A stretch of 64,000 bases of DNA. Source: Streptomyces leeuwenhoekii (GTDB lineage Bacteria; Actinomycetota; Actinomycetes; Streptomycetales; Streptomycetaceae). The position numbers were made by a program, and so were the translations under genes. Of this stretch, positions 42,216-52,755 are shown in pieces (positions within the stretch are counted from its first letter, which is position 1; every line of letters begins with the position of its first letter). The stretch covers positions 4,850,001-4,914,000 of the forward strand of contig NZ_LN831790.1 of the NCBI RefSeq assembly GCF_001013905.1, read 5' to 3'. The notes beneath the pieces are model-generated. The model saw nothing but the letters and a program-made list of their open reading frames with translations. It was not told the origin of the DNA and did no database searches.

Positions 42216-43199
42216 GTGAACGCAACCAGCTCCGCAGCCGCCCCCGACCCCGGCCGCATCGTTCTGCTCACCACCAGTCACCGCGTCGCCCCCGGCCTGC
42301 TGTCCTGGCCCGCCTGGCAGGCGCTGCGCGAGGCCGACCGCGTGCTGTGCGCGGACGGGGCCCACCCCCAGCTTCCCTACCTGCGCGAGGCGGGCATAGC
42401 CGTGGACGAGGCATCCCCCACCGCCGAGGACCTGGTCGGTGCCTGTGCCGGGGGGCGCACGGTCGTGGTCGTGGCCACCGGCGAGGGGGAGCCGGCCCTC
42501 ACCGACGGCCTGGCCCGGCTCGCCGGTTCCGGCCGGGTCCGCATGCCCGAGCTGGAGCTGCTGCCCGCCTCCTACGACCTGCCCGGCGCCCGCCTGCTCG
42601 ACCTCGTGCAGGTCATGGACCGCATCCGCGCCGAGTGCCCCTGGTCGTCCGAACGGACCCACGAGGGCCTGGCGAAGTACGCGATCGAGGAGGCGTACGA
42701 GCTGGTCGAGGCGATCGAGGACGGCGACCGCGAGGAACTGCGCGAGGAGCTCGGCGACGTCCTGCTCCAGGTCGTCTTCCACGCGCGGATCGCCGAGGAG
42801 GACCCGCAGGCCCCCTTCTCCGTCGACGACGTGGCCGCCGGCATCGTCGCCAAGCTGATCCACCGCCACCCGCACGTCTTCGGGGACGCCACGGCGACCA
42901 CCCCCGAGGAGGTCAAGGAGCACTGGCTGCGCACCAAGGCGGTCGAGAAGCGGCGCACCTCCGTCACGGAGGGCATCCCCCTGGGCCAGCCCGGTCTGGC
43001 CCTCGCGGCGAAGCTGGCCTCGCGGGTCCGCACGGCCGGGCTCGACGTGCCGCTCCCGGCGGGGGAGGGCATCGGCTACGAGCTGCTGGCGCTGGCGGTG
43101 CGGGCGGAGGCGGCCGGGGTGGACCCGGAGGCGGCCCTGCGCAGCGCGGCCCGCGCCTACCGGGACGCCGTCCGGGCCGCCGAGGAAGTGGCCGGCTAG
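42216..43199 (+). CDS. mazG: Nucleoside triphosphate pyrophosphohydrolase
   Basis: 327 residues. The N-terminal 115 residues resemble the tetrapyrrole methylase-like region found fused to MazG (IVLLTTSHRVAPGLLSWPAWQAL). The all-alpha MazG domain follows: DRIRAECPWSSERTHEGLAKYAIEEAYELVEAIEDGD, EELGDVLLQVVFHARIAEE (EExxE/ExxD metal ligands) and KLIHRHPHVFGD. Hydrolyses non-canonical NTPs. GTG 42216 appears leaderless. Confidence 0.9.
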   Translation: MNATSSAAAPDPGRIVLLTTSHRVAPGLLSWPAWQALREADRVLCADGAHPQLPYLREAGIAVDEASPTAEDLVGACAGGRTVVVVATGEGEPALTDGLARLAGSGRVRMPELELLPASYDLPGARLLDLVQVMDRIRAECPWSSERTHEGLAKYAIEEAYELVEAIEDGDREELREELGDVLLQVVFHARIAEEDPQAPFSVDDVAAGIVAKLIHRHPHVFGDATATTPEEVKEHWLRTKAVEKRRTSVTEGIPLGQPGLALAAKLASRVRTAGLDVPLPAGEGIGYELLALAVRAEAAGVDPEAALRSAARAYRDAVRAAEEVAG

Positions 43200-43310
43200 C
43201 CGGCCGAGGAGGAGCCCTCGGGGCCGCCGCGTCGACGCCGGGTCCGGCACGCGCGTCCACGGTGTCGCCCCCGGCGCCCGGCCCCCCACCGCGTCGTCGG
43301 TTCGCCGGCC

Positions 43311-43381
43311 CCCACGGCGTGGGCGGTTCGAAGGCGCCCACGGCGTGGGCGGTTCGCGGCCCCCACGGCGTGGGCGGTTCG
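43311..43381. repeat. Three direct repeats containing a palindrome
   Basis: CCCACGGCGTGGGCGGTTCG occurs perfectly three times (43311-43330, 43337-43356, 43362-43381) with periods of 26 and 25 bp; a degraded copy precedes at about 43285. Each contains the palindrome CCCACG-G-CGTGGG. They lie between mazG and the P450 start. Confidence 0.85.
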
Positions 43382-43453
43382 CCGCCCCACCTCACCCGCC
43401 CGCCGCCCCACCCCTCACCCGGCGCCGCCGCCCCGCGCCGATACCGTCGGGGG

Positions 43454-44746
43454 GTGACCGACCAGCCCCACCGCCCCGCCCCGTCCCCCGCCCAGGCCGG
43501 GCCCGCCCCCGCCCTCTTCACCTGGGAGTTCGCCGCCGACCCCTACCCCGCCTACGCCTGGCTGCGCGAGCACGCCCCCGTGCACCGGACCACGCTGCCC
43601 AGCGGGGTGGAGGCATGGCTGGTCACCCGTTACGCCGACGCCAGGCAGGCGCTCGCCGACAACCGCCTCTCCAAGAACCCGGCGCACCACGCCGAGCCCG
43701 CTCACGCCAAGGGCAAGACCGGCATCCCCGGCGAGCGGAAGGCGGAGCTGATGACGCACCTGCTCAACATCGACCCGCCGGACCACACCCGGCTGCGGCG
43801 TCTGGTGAGCAAGGCGTTCACACCCCGCCGGGTCGCCGAGTTCGCGCCGCGTGTGCAGGAGCTGGCCGACCGGCTCATCGACCGGTTCGCGCCCGGGGGA
43901 GAGGCCGACCTCATCCACGAGTTCGCCTTCCCACTGCCCATCTACGCCATCTGCGACATGCTCGGCGTCCCCCGCGAGGACCAGGACGACTTCCGCGACT
44001 GGGCGGGCATGATGATCCGCCACCAGGGCGGACCCCGGGGCGGGGTCGCCCGCTCGGTGAAGAAGATGCGCGGCTACCTCGCCGACCTCATCCACCGCAA
44101 GCGCGAGGCGCTGCCGCCCGAACCCGGCCCCGGCGAGGACCTGATCTCCGGCCTCATCCGCGCCTCCGACCACGGCGAGCACCTCACCGAGAACGAGGCC
44201 GCGGCGATGGCGTTCATCCTCCTGTTCGCCGGCTTCGAGACCACCGTCAACCTCATCGGCAACGGCACCTACGCCCTGCTCACCCACCCCGGGCAGCGCG
44301 CCCGCCTCCAGCAGTCCCTCGCCGCCGGTGACCGCGGCCTGCTGGAGACGGGCGTCGAGGAACTCCTGCGCTACGACGGACCGGTGGAACTGGCCACCTG
44401 GCGGTTCGCCACCGAGCCGCTCACCATCGGCGGGCAGCACATCGCCCCCGGCGACCCGGTCCTCGTCGTCCTGGCCGCCGCCGACCGGGACCCGGAGCGC
44501 TTCGCCGACCCGGACACCCTCGACCTCGCCCGCCGGGACAACCAGCACCTCGGCTACGGCCACGGCATCCACTACTGCCTCGGCGCCCCGCTGGCCCGGC
44601 TGGAGGGCCAGACCGCGCTGGCCACGCTCCTCACCCGCCTGCCCGACCTGCGCCTGGCGGCCGACCCGGCCGACCTGCGCTGGCGCGGCGGGCTCATCAT
44701 GCGGGGCCTGCGCACGCTGCCCGTTACCTTCACGCCCGCCCCGTGA
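43454..44746 (+). CDS. Cytochrome P450, CYP107-like
   Basis: 430 residues, soluble class I P450. I-helix FAGFETTVN, K-helix EELLR, and the heme loop YGHGIHYCLGAPLARLEG with Cys375 as thiolate ligand; the usual Phe before the loop is Leu (HLGYGHG). LLNIDPPDHTRLRRLVSKAFTPRRV is the C-helix region. Syntenic with S. coelicolor CYP107T1. No ferredoxin or biosynthetic partner adjoins, so the substrate is unknown. GTG 43454 follows GGGGG. Confidence 0.93.
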   Translation: MTDQPHRPAPSPAQAGPAPALFTWEFAADPYPAYAWLREHAPVHRTTLPSGVEAWLVTRYADARQALADNRLSKNPAHHAEPAHAKGKTGIPGERKAELMTHLLNIDPPDHTRLRRLVSKAFTPRRVAEFAPRVQELADRLIDRFAPGGEADLIHEFAFPLPIYAICDMLGVPREDQDDFRDWAGMMIRHQGGPRGGVARSVKKMRGYLADLIHRKREALPPEPGPGEDLISGLIRASDHGEHLTENEAAAMAFILLFAGFETTVNLIGNGTYALLTHPGQRARLQQSLAAGDRGLLETGVEELLRYDGPVELATWRFATEPLTIGGQHIAPGDPVLVVLAAADRDPERFADPDTLDLARRDNQHLGYGHGIHYCLGAPLARLEGQTALATLLTRLPDLRLAADPADLRWRGGLIMRGLRTLPVTFTPAP

Positions 44747-44829
44747 CCGGCCCGCGAACGGCGCGGTCGTCATCAAAAGGTGACAGCCGTTCATCTCTGT
44801 GATCTTCATGTGATCTACGCGGCATGAAC

Positions 44830-44857
44830 TTGTGACAAGTGATCGTATGGCTATACG
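44830..44857 (+). promoter_or_regulatory. Candidate promoter of the first Rpf gene
   Basis: -35 TTGTGA (44830-44835), 16-bp spacer, -10 TATACG (44852-44857), about 70 bp upstream of the ATG. Confidence 0.45.
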
Positions 44858-44926
44858 TTCACGGATCAGCGCGGCGCCGAGCGTCACCCGTCGCGCGGTC
44901 CCTGTCGTCTCGCGAAAGGTCTCCGC

Positions 44927-46027
44927 ATGCTCTCCGGGAACGGTCGTCACCGCCGCCCCCGCCAGGCTCCGGCCCTCGTGGTCGCAGCCGGAGTGACCGG
45001 CTCCGCCATCGCGATCCCACTCCTCGGAGCCTCCGGTGCCGGCGCGGCCGACGGTACGGCCTGGGACCGGGTCGCCGAGTGCGAGACCGGCGGCGCCTGG
45101 AGCGAGAACAGCGGCAACGGCTACTACGGCGGTCTGCAACTCACCCAGGACGACTGGGAGAAGTACGGCGGCCTGGCGTACGCCTCCAGCGCCGACCAGG
45201 CCAGCCGCTCCCAGCAGATAAGAGTGGCCGAGAAGGTGCTCGCGGCCCAGGGCATCGCCGCCTGGCCGACCTGCGGTCTGCTGGCCGGGCTGGGCAACGG
45301 CGGCACCGGTACGGCGGACGGCGGGTCGTCCGCCTCCCCGGACGCGTCCGGCACTCCGGACGGCTCTGCGTCCACCGGATCGCCCGAGTCGTCCCGGTCG
45401 CCGGAGACTTCCGACTCGTCCCCCTCGTCCTCCTCGTCCTCCTCGACGGACCCGTCCGCGTCGCCCGACTCCTCCGGCGGCTCCGCCGGATCCGGAAGCT
45501 CCGTATCTCCCGGATCTACCGGATCGCCCGATTCCTCCTCCACCCCGTCCGCCTCGGGCGCTGCTGACGGATCGTCGGCCAAGGGGGACGAATCGGCGAA
45601 GTCGGGCACAACGGCCGATTCCACTTCCGGCGCCGCCTCCGGGTCGTCCCGGACTCCGGGCGCCCCGGAAGGTGACGGATCGGGCAACTCCGGTCAAGAG
45701 GGCGCCGTTTCCGGCCTGACGGACACCGGGTCGTCCGGCGGCGGCCGTCACCGCGGGTCCAGTGCCGCCGAGGAGCCCGCCGACCGCCGCGGCGACGCCT
45801 CCTCCGGGCGGCACGCCTCGCGCGGCGAGGAGGCCGCGCGCGACGCCGTGGACGGCTCCTACACGGTCCGCAGCGGGGACAGTCTGTGGGCCATCGCCGA
45901 CTCCCTTGACCTCGGCGGCGGATGGCAGGGGCTGTACGCCGGAAACAAGGAGACGATCGGCGCCGACCCGGACCACATCCTCCCCGGTCAGGAGCTCGCG
46001 ATCACGGCCGAAACGGGCGAAAGGTAA
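44927..46027 (+). CDS. Resuscitation-promoting factor with LysM (RpfC-like)
   Basis: 366 residues: signal peptide (ALVVAAGVTGSAIAIPLLGASGAGAAD), the Rpf lysozyme-like domain [28 protein letters not shown] (catalytic Glu in the CETGG position, paired Cys), a roughly 200-residue Ser/Gly/Pro low-complexity stalk, and a C-terminal LysM motif (YTVRSGDSLWAIADSLDLGGGWQGLYAGN). It cleaves peptidoglycan to aid spore germination. It sits directly upstream of a second Rpf gene, matching the SCO3098-SCO3097 pair; rpfC is the name I would expect but do not assert. Confidence 0.9.
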   Translation: MLSGNGRHRRPRQAPALVVAAGVTGSAIAIPLLGASGAGAADGTAWDRVAECETGGAWSENSGNGYYGGLQLTQDDWEKYGGLAYASSADQASRSQQIRVAEKVLAAQGIAAWPTCGLLAGLGNGGTGTADGGSSASPDASGTPDGSASTGSPESSRSPETSDSSPSSSSSSSTDPSASPDSSGGSAGSGSSVSPGSTGSPDSSSTPSASGAADGSSAKGDESAKSGTTADSTSGAASGSSRTPGAPEGDGSGNSGQEGAVSGLTDTGSSGGGRHRGSSAAEEPADRRGDASSGRHASRGEEAARDAVDGSYTVRSGDSLWAIADSLDLGGGWQGLYAGNKETIGADPDHILPGQELAITAETGER

Positions 46028-46144
46028 CCGGAGTTCGCGTCGGGGTTCGGGGTTATTGTCCGTTATAAACGCGGTGAGAGATAGGTCTCAGAAGCCCTGA
46101 TCGTCTTTGAAATTCCGTCGGTCGCCTGCCTACGGTCGTGATCG

Positions 46145-47142
<998 letters not shown>

Positions 47143-47180
47143 GGCGCGGCATCCGGGCCTGTCCTCCCCCCGGCAGGCCA

Positions 47181-47225
47181 CCCGCCCCGGTGCGTATCCC
47201 CCGTACGCACCGGGGCGGGCTTTTT
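47181..47225 (+). terminator. Rho-independent terminator of rpfA
   Basis: Perfect 16-bp stem (47181-47196 with 47204-47219), 7-nt loop, followed by CTTTTT. One of the few U-tract terminators in the window. Confidence 0.92.
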
Positions 47226-47341
47226 CACGCGGTGTTACCGGTGCGTACGGGGAGACATATTTGTTCCGTTCGGAAACAATTTACTCTCGGTTCTGTCCAA
47301 CGGGTGGGTGACCGGCTGGCCGATCGCCCGGAGCCGGTTAG

Positions 47342-48706
<1,365 letters not shown>

Positions 48707-48732
48707 GCCACCGGCTCGTAGGAAGCGTCGGA

Positions 48733-48777
48733 CGTACGTCCCCGTACTCGGTCCCGTACCGTGTGCGGGGACGTACG
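48733..48777. terminator. Inverted repeat between eno and divIC
   Basis: Perfect 12-bp arms CGTACGTCCCCG (48733-48744) and CGGGGACGTACG (48766-48777) around a 21-nt loop. Placed to terminate eno, or to act as an operator for the septum gene. Confidence 0.5.
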
Positions 48778-48808
48778 CGCGTAGGACGGTGAAACGGGAG
48801 GCGGGGAC

Positions 48809-49285
48809 ATGGCGGTGAAGGACCGGGACCGATTCTCCACCGCGACCAGGATCCGGCTGCTCGGCGAGCAGACGGCGGCCCGGGTCTACCGCTCGCAGAC
48901 CAAGCGCCAGGCCCGCCGCTCCCGGCTGACCGGCCGGGCCGCGCTGCTGGCGATGGTCGTCTGCTCCCTCGTCGTGGCGCTCGCCTACCCCATAAGGCAG
49001 TACGTCGCCCAGCGCGGGGAGATCGCCGACCTGCGCCGGCAGAAGCAGCAGACCCAGGAGCGGGTCGAACGCCTGCGCGACGAGAAGGCGCGCTGGCAGG
49101 ACGACGCGTACGCGGAGCAGCAGATCCGCAAGCGGCTGCACTACGTGATGCCGGGTGAGACGGGGTACATCGTCATCGACCCCGGCGCGGGCAAGCAGTC
49201 CCGCACCGACCTGGGGGCGGCCGACCGCCCCTGGTACCGGAACATCTGGGACGAGGTGGACACCTCCGACGCCTCCGGCGGGTGA
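48809..49285 (+). CDS. divIC: FtsB/DivIC-family septum formation protein
   Basis: 158 residues: a basic cytoplasmic N-terminus, one transmembrane helix (AALLAMVVCSLVVALAYPI), and an extracytoplasmic coiled coil (QRGEIADLRRQKQQTQERVERLRDEKARWQDD) followed by the FtsB/DivIC motif RKRLHYVMPGETGYIVID. Part of the FtsQLB-type divisome complex. ATG 48809 has GGAGGCGGGG upstream. Followed by DUF501 and ppx, the standard actinobacterial eno-divIC-DUF501-ppx order. Confidence 0.93.
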   Translation: MAVKDRDRFSTATRIRLLGEQTAARVYRSQTKRQARRSRLTGRAALLAMVVCSLVVALAYPIRQYVAQRGEIADLRRQKQQTQERVERLRDEKARWQDDAYAEQQIRKRLHYVMPGETGYIVIDPGAGKQSRTDLGAADRPWYRNIWDEVDTSDASGG

Positions 49286-49416
49286 CCGCGTCCCGCGCTC
49301 CCCGGGACGGCGCCCGGCCACGGACCGCACGGACCCCTGTGCCGCACGGACCGCACGGACCGTACGCACCCACGGACAGCACGATCCACGGACAGAAAGA
49401 CAGCCTGAAGACAGCC

Positions 49417-49956
49417 ATGGAAACCCCTCCGCCTCCCACCCCGCGCACCGAGCCCACCGACGCGGACGTGGCGGCCTTCAAGCAGCAGCTCGGGCGGCCC
49501 CCGCGGGGCCTGCGCGCCATCGCGCACCGCTGCCCGTGCGGGCAGCCGGACGTCGTGGAGACGGCACCGCGGCTGCCCGACGGCACGCCCTTCCCGACGC
49601 TGTACTACCTGACGTGCCCGCGCGCCAACTCGGCGATCGGCACGCTGGAGGCCGAGGGCGTGATGAAGGAGATGACCGAGCGGCTGGCGGCCGACCCGGA
49701 GCTGGCCGCCGCCTACCGCGCCGCCCACGAGGACTACATCCGGCGCCGCGACGAGATCGAGGAGCTGAAGAACTTCCCGAGCGCGGGCGGCATGCCGGAC
49801 CGGGTCAAGTGCCTGCACGTGCTGGTCGCCCACTCGCTGGCGGCCGGGCCGGGCGTCAACCCGCTCGGCGACGAGGCGCTCGCGATGCTGCCGGAGTGGT
49901 GGCGCAAGGGGCCGTGCGTGACGGCTTCCGCGAACTGTGGGGAGGACGAGAAGTGA
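49417..49956 (+). CDS. DUF501 protein
   Basis: 179 residues. The DUF501 core is visible: QLGRPPRGLRAIAHRCPCGQPDVVETAPRLPDGTPFPTLYYLTCPRANSAIGTLEAEGVM, with Cys residues in CPCG and CPR, then GGMPDRVKCLHVLVAHSLAAGPGVNPLGDEAL. Its function is not established. Stop and ppx start share GTGA, so the two are translationally coupled. ATG 49417 has only a weak GAAG ribosome site. The 131 bp before it contain CGCACGGACC-type direct repeats. Confidence 0.88.
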   Translation: METPPPPTPRTEPTDADVAAFKQQLGRPPRGLRAIAHRCPCGQPDVVETAPRLPDGTPFPTLYYLTCPRANSAIGTLEAEGVMKEMTERLAADPELAAAYRAAHEDYIRRRDEIEELKNFPSAGGMPDRVKCLHVLVAHSLAAGPGVNPLGDEALAMLPEWWRKGPCVTASANCGEDEK

Positions 49957-50894
49957 CCCGTGTCGCCGCCGTCGACTGCGGTACGAACTCCATCCGGCTC
50001 CTGGTCGCCGACGCCGATCCGGCCACCGGCGAACTGGTCGAGCTGGACCGGCGCATGACCATCGTCCGTCTGGGCCAGGGCGTCGACCGCACCGGCCGGC
50101 TCGCCCCCGACGCGCTGGAGCGGACCTTCGCCGCCTGCCGCGAGTACGCGCGGATCATCAAGGCGCACGGCGCCGAGAGGCTGCGGTTCGTGGCCACGTC
50201 CGCCTCCCGCGACGCCTCCAACCGCGACGACTTCGTCCGCGGCGTGCTGGACATCCTCGGCGTCGAGCCCGAGGTGATCTCCGGCGACCAGGAGGCCGAG
50301 TTCTCCTTCACCGGTGCCACCAAGGAGCTGACCGGGCGCACGGACCTGCACCGCCCCTTCCTGGTGGTGGACATCGGCGGCGGCTCCACCGAGTTCGTCG
50401 TCGGCGAGGACCACGTCCGCGCGGCCCGCTCCGTCGACGTCGGCTGCGTCCGCATGACCGAACGGCACCTGCTGCGCGGCGGCGCGGTCACCGACCCGCC
50501 CACCGAGGAGCAGATCGCCGCGATGCGCGCCGACATCGAGGCGGCCCTCGACCTCGCCGAGCGGACGGTCCCGCTGCGCGAGGCGCGCACGCTGGTCGGC
50601 CTGGCCGGCTCGGTGACGACGGTGTCGGCGATCGCCCAGGAGCTCCCCGAGTACGACTCCACCGCCATCCACCACTCCCGCGTCACCCTCGACCGGGTCC
50701 GGGAGATCACCGGCCACCTGCTCCGCTCCACCCACGCCGAGCGCGCCGCGATCCCGTCCATGCACCCGGGCCGCGTCGACGTGATCGGGGCCGGCGCCCT
50801 GGTACTGCTGTCGATCATGGAACGGATCGGCGCGGAGGAGGTCGTGGTGAGCGAGCACGACATCCTCGACGGGATCGCGTGGTCGGTGGCGTGA
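49953..50894 (+). CDS. ppx: Exopolyphosphatase / GppA-family phosphatase
   Basis: 313 residues, the short actinobacterial form. Actin-like ATPase-fold motifs AAVDCGTNSIRLLV (phosphate 1), FVATSASRDASNRDDF, VVDIGGGSTEFVVG (phosphate 2) and GLAGSVTTVSAIAQEL. Hydrolyses polyphosphate or (p)ppGpp. GTG 49953 overlaps the DUF501 stop. Confidence 0.92.
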   Translation: MTRVAAVDCGTNSIRLLVADADPATGELVELDRRMTIVRLGQGVDRTGRLAPDALERTFAACREYARIIKAHGAERLRFVATSASRDASNRDDFVRGVLDILGVEPEVISGDQEAEFSFTGATKELTGRTDLHRPFLVVDIGGGSTEFVVGEDHVRAARSVDVGCVRMTERHLLRGGAVTDPPTEEQIAAMRADIEAALDLAERTVPLREARTLVGLAGSVTTVSAIAQELPEYDSTAIHHSRVTLDRVREITGHLLRSTHAERAAIPSMHPGRVDVIGAGALVLLSIMERIGAEEVVVSEHDILDGIAWSVA

Positions 50895-50970
50895 CGGCCG
50901 GGGCCCCCGGGGAGACGGGCGGGCGAGGGGCGAGGGCTGAGGCGGTCGGCACCCCGCCGGGTCCGCCCCC

Positions 50971-52227
50971 TCAGTGCTCGGCCGACGGGCCCGTCGGGTC
51001 CGGCGGCGTGGCACAGCCCTCCCCGTCGCCGCCGGAGTCACCGGTACCACCGGGTCCGTGGGGCGTCATGGCTCTGGGCGGCAGGTACGGCGTCTCCGTG
51101 ACGGTGGCCGCCATCAGCGCCAGATCGTCGGCGAGGACACCCCCGGCGTGCCGGTGCACCAGGCGCGCCACGGTGTCCACCACGGCCGGCGGCCCCTGGC
51201 GCCAGCAGCCGCACAGGCCCTCCTCGGGGGTGAAGAAGGAACCGCCGGCGTCCCGCGCCTCCAGCAGGCCGTCCGTGACCATCAGCAGCAGCTCGCCGGG
51301 GGCGAAGGGACGCGACTCGTACTCCCAGGGCCCCGGGTCCAGCTCGCCGAGCCCCAGCGGAAGCCCCGGCTCGGCCGGCTCCCACACCCGGACCCCCTCG
51401 GCACCGGCCAGGAACGCGGGACAGTGACCCCGGCTGATCAGGCGCACCTCGCCCCCGCCGGGCGGGAACTCGGCGATGGCCGCCGTGACGAACTGCTCGC
51501 CCCGCGTGCCGTCCTGGACCCGTACGGCGGCCAGGTCCCGGACGTGCCGGGCGACCGCCTCGTCGAGGTGCCGGGCCAGCAGTGGCAGCGTCTCGGTGTG
51601 GTGCGCCGCCTCGCGGAAGCTGCCCACCAGGGCGGCCACGCCGGGGATGGCGTCGGTGCCCTTGCCGCGCACGTCGCCGATGAGCAGCCGTACGCCGTAG
51701 GGGGTCTCCTCGGCCGCGTACAGGTCGCCGCCCACGGCGGCCGCGTTCGAGGCGGCCTCGTACCGCACGGCGATCCAGGTGGTGCCGAGCCAGGCCCGCA
51801 CCGGCGGCAGCACCGCGCGCTGCGCGGACTCGGCGATGCCCCGGGCACCCTGGAGCCGCCGGTCCAGCCACATCCGCAGCAGGCACAGCGGCACGGAGGC
51901 CCAGGCCAGCAGGAGCAGCGCGAAGTAGTCGACCACGGCGTGCCCGCCGTCGGACTCCAGATGCTCGGCGAACAGCAGGAGCAGACCGGCCGCGCTGTTC
52001 AGCAGCGCCATGAGGACCACCGGGCCCAGGGTGTGGACGCAGGCGGCGGTCATCGCGCTGAGGACCAGGAAGGCGTCCCCGCTGAAGGCGCCGGGTGTCG
52101 GCAGGTCGACGGCGAGGGCGACCCCCACCAGCGCCAGCGGCAGCCACCGCGCCCAGTGCGGCAGCGGGGGGTTCTCCGGCTCCGCGGCGTGGGACACCAG
52201 TCCCGTCGTACGGCGGTGCGGACTCAT
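50971..52227 (-). CDS. Membrane-bound PP2C (SpoIIE/RsbU-type) phosphatase
   Basis: 418 residues. The first 120 residues hold several membrane helices (LPLALVGVALAVDLP, FLVLSAMTAACVHTLGPVVLMALLNSAAGLLLLFAEH, YFALLLLAWASVPLCLL). The SpoIIE domain follows: ASNAAAVGGDLYAAEE (metal Asp), LIGDVRGKGTDAIP, LLMVTDGLLEARD and VLADDLALMAATV. It probably dephosphorylates an anti-anti-sigma factor. No partner genes adjoin. The C-terminal tail is Gly/Pro-rich and disordered. Confidence 0.9.
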   Translation of the reverse strand: MSPHRRTTGLVSHAAEPENPPLPHWARWLPLALVGVALAVDLPTPGAFSGDAFLVLSAMTAACVHTLGPVVLMALLNSAAGLLLLFAEHLESDGGHAVVDYFALLLLAWASVPLCLLRMWLDRRLQGARGIAESAQRAVLPPVRAWLGTTWIAVRYEAASNAAAVGGDLYAAEETPYGVRLLIGDVRGKGTDAIPGVAALVGSFREAAHHTETLPLLARHLDEAVARHVRDLAAVRVQDGTRGEQFVTAAIAEFPPGGGEVRLISRGHCPAFLAGAEGVRVWEPAEPGLPLGLGELDPGPWEYESRPFAPGELLLMVTDGLLEARDAGGSFFTPEEGLCGCWRQGPPAVVDTVARLVHRHAGGVLADDLALMAATVTETPYLPPRAMTPHGPGGTGDSGGDGEGCATPPDPTGPSAEH

Positions 52228-52755
52228 GCCATCCCTTTCCCGAGCTGCCGACGCGGCACGTCCTCACTTCTCGCAGCTCCGCCAGCCAAACCTAACAAAA
52301 GGGGCAAAAGGGATTGAGGTGACGGGCTGGGGGTGCGTCCCGGGGTCCACCGTCTGAGCTGGTCAGGCAACGCATGAGCGCCCGTGCGGGGCGCGGGGAA
52401 GGGTGATCGGCAAGGGGCGGCGAGAAAGTTCGTGAAGTTCTTCACAAGGAATTGGGCCCGGGCAGGCGACTCGTGCGCTCCGGTTGACCCTTTTGGGGGC
52501 TCAACTGCCCTTTGAACACGTTCAGGAGAGCGTCGCGCTCACGTCCTCGGCGGGGCGGATGTGAAGGTGGTCCTGTCGGCCCCGTGGGCCTGAAGGGCAG
52601 CTCACGCGCCGTTGACAACGAGCTGCCCTACACGGTGGTTCCCCTCGCGCACCATGATCTCCGTCACGTGGGCGGGGGAGTGTAACACAGCCCTCACCGG
52701 AGCTTGTGAAGGGGCGCACGAGGAACCCCCTCGGGACGGGTGGATACTCGATGCC
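52228..52755. other. Regulatory intergenic region between PP2C gene and ndh
   Basis: 528 bp without a credible gene. It holds the Rex operator (52430-52447) and a second palindrome TGAAC-AC-GTTCA (52513-52524). The ndh transcript probably starts in its middle, giving a long leader of up to about 250 nt. Confidence 0.55.
52430..52447. promoter_or_regulatory. Rex redox operator (ROP) upstream of ndh
   Basis: TCGTGAAGTTCTTCACAA matches the Rex consensus TTGTGAA-N4-TTCACAA with one mismatch and a perfect GTGAA-N4-TTCAC core. Rex is the NADH/NAD+-sensing repressor of respiratory genes in Streptomyces, and ndh is a known target. Confidence 0.8.

Noticed and set aside
43311..43381. CRISPR array
   Set aside because: Only three repeats with 5-6-bp gaps and no cas genes.
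43454..44746. Secondary-metabolite gene cluster around the P450
   Set aside because: Neighbours are mazG and rpf genes; no biosynthetic core enzyme is present.
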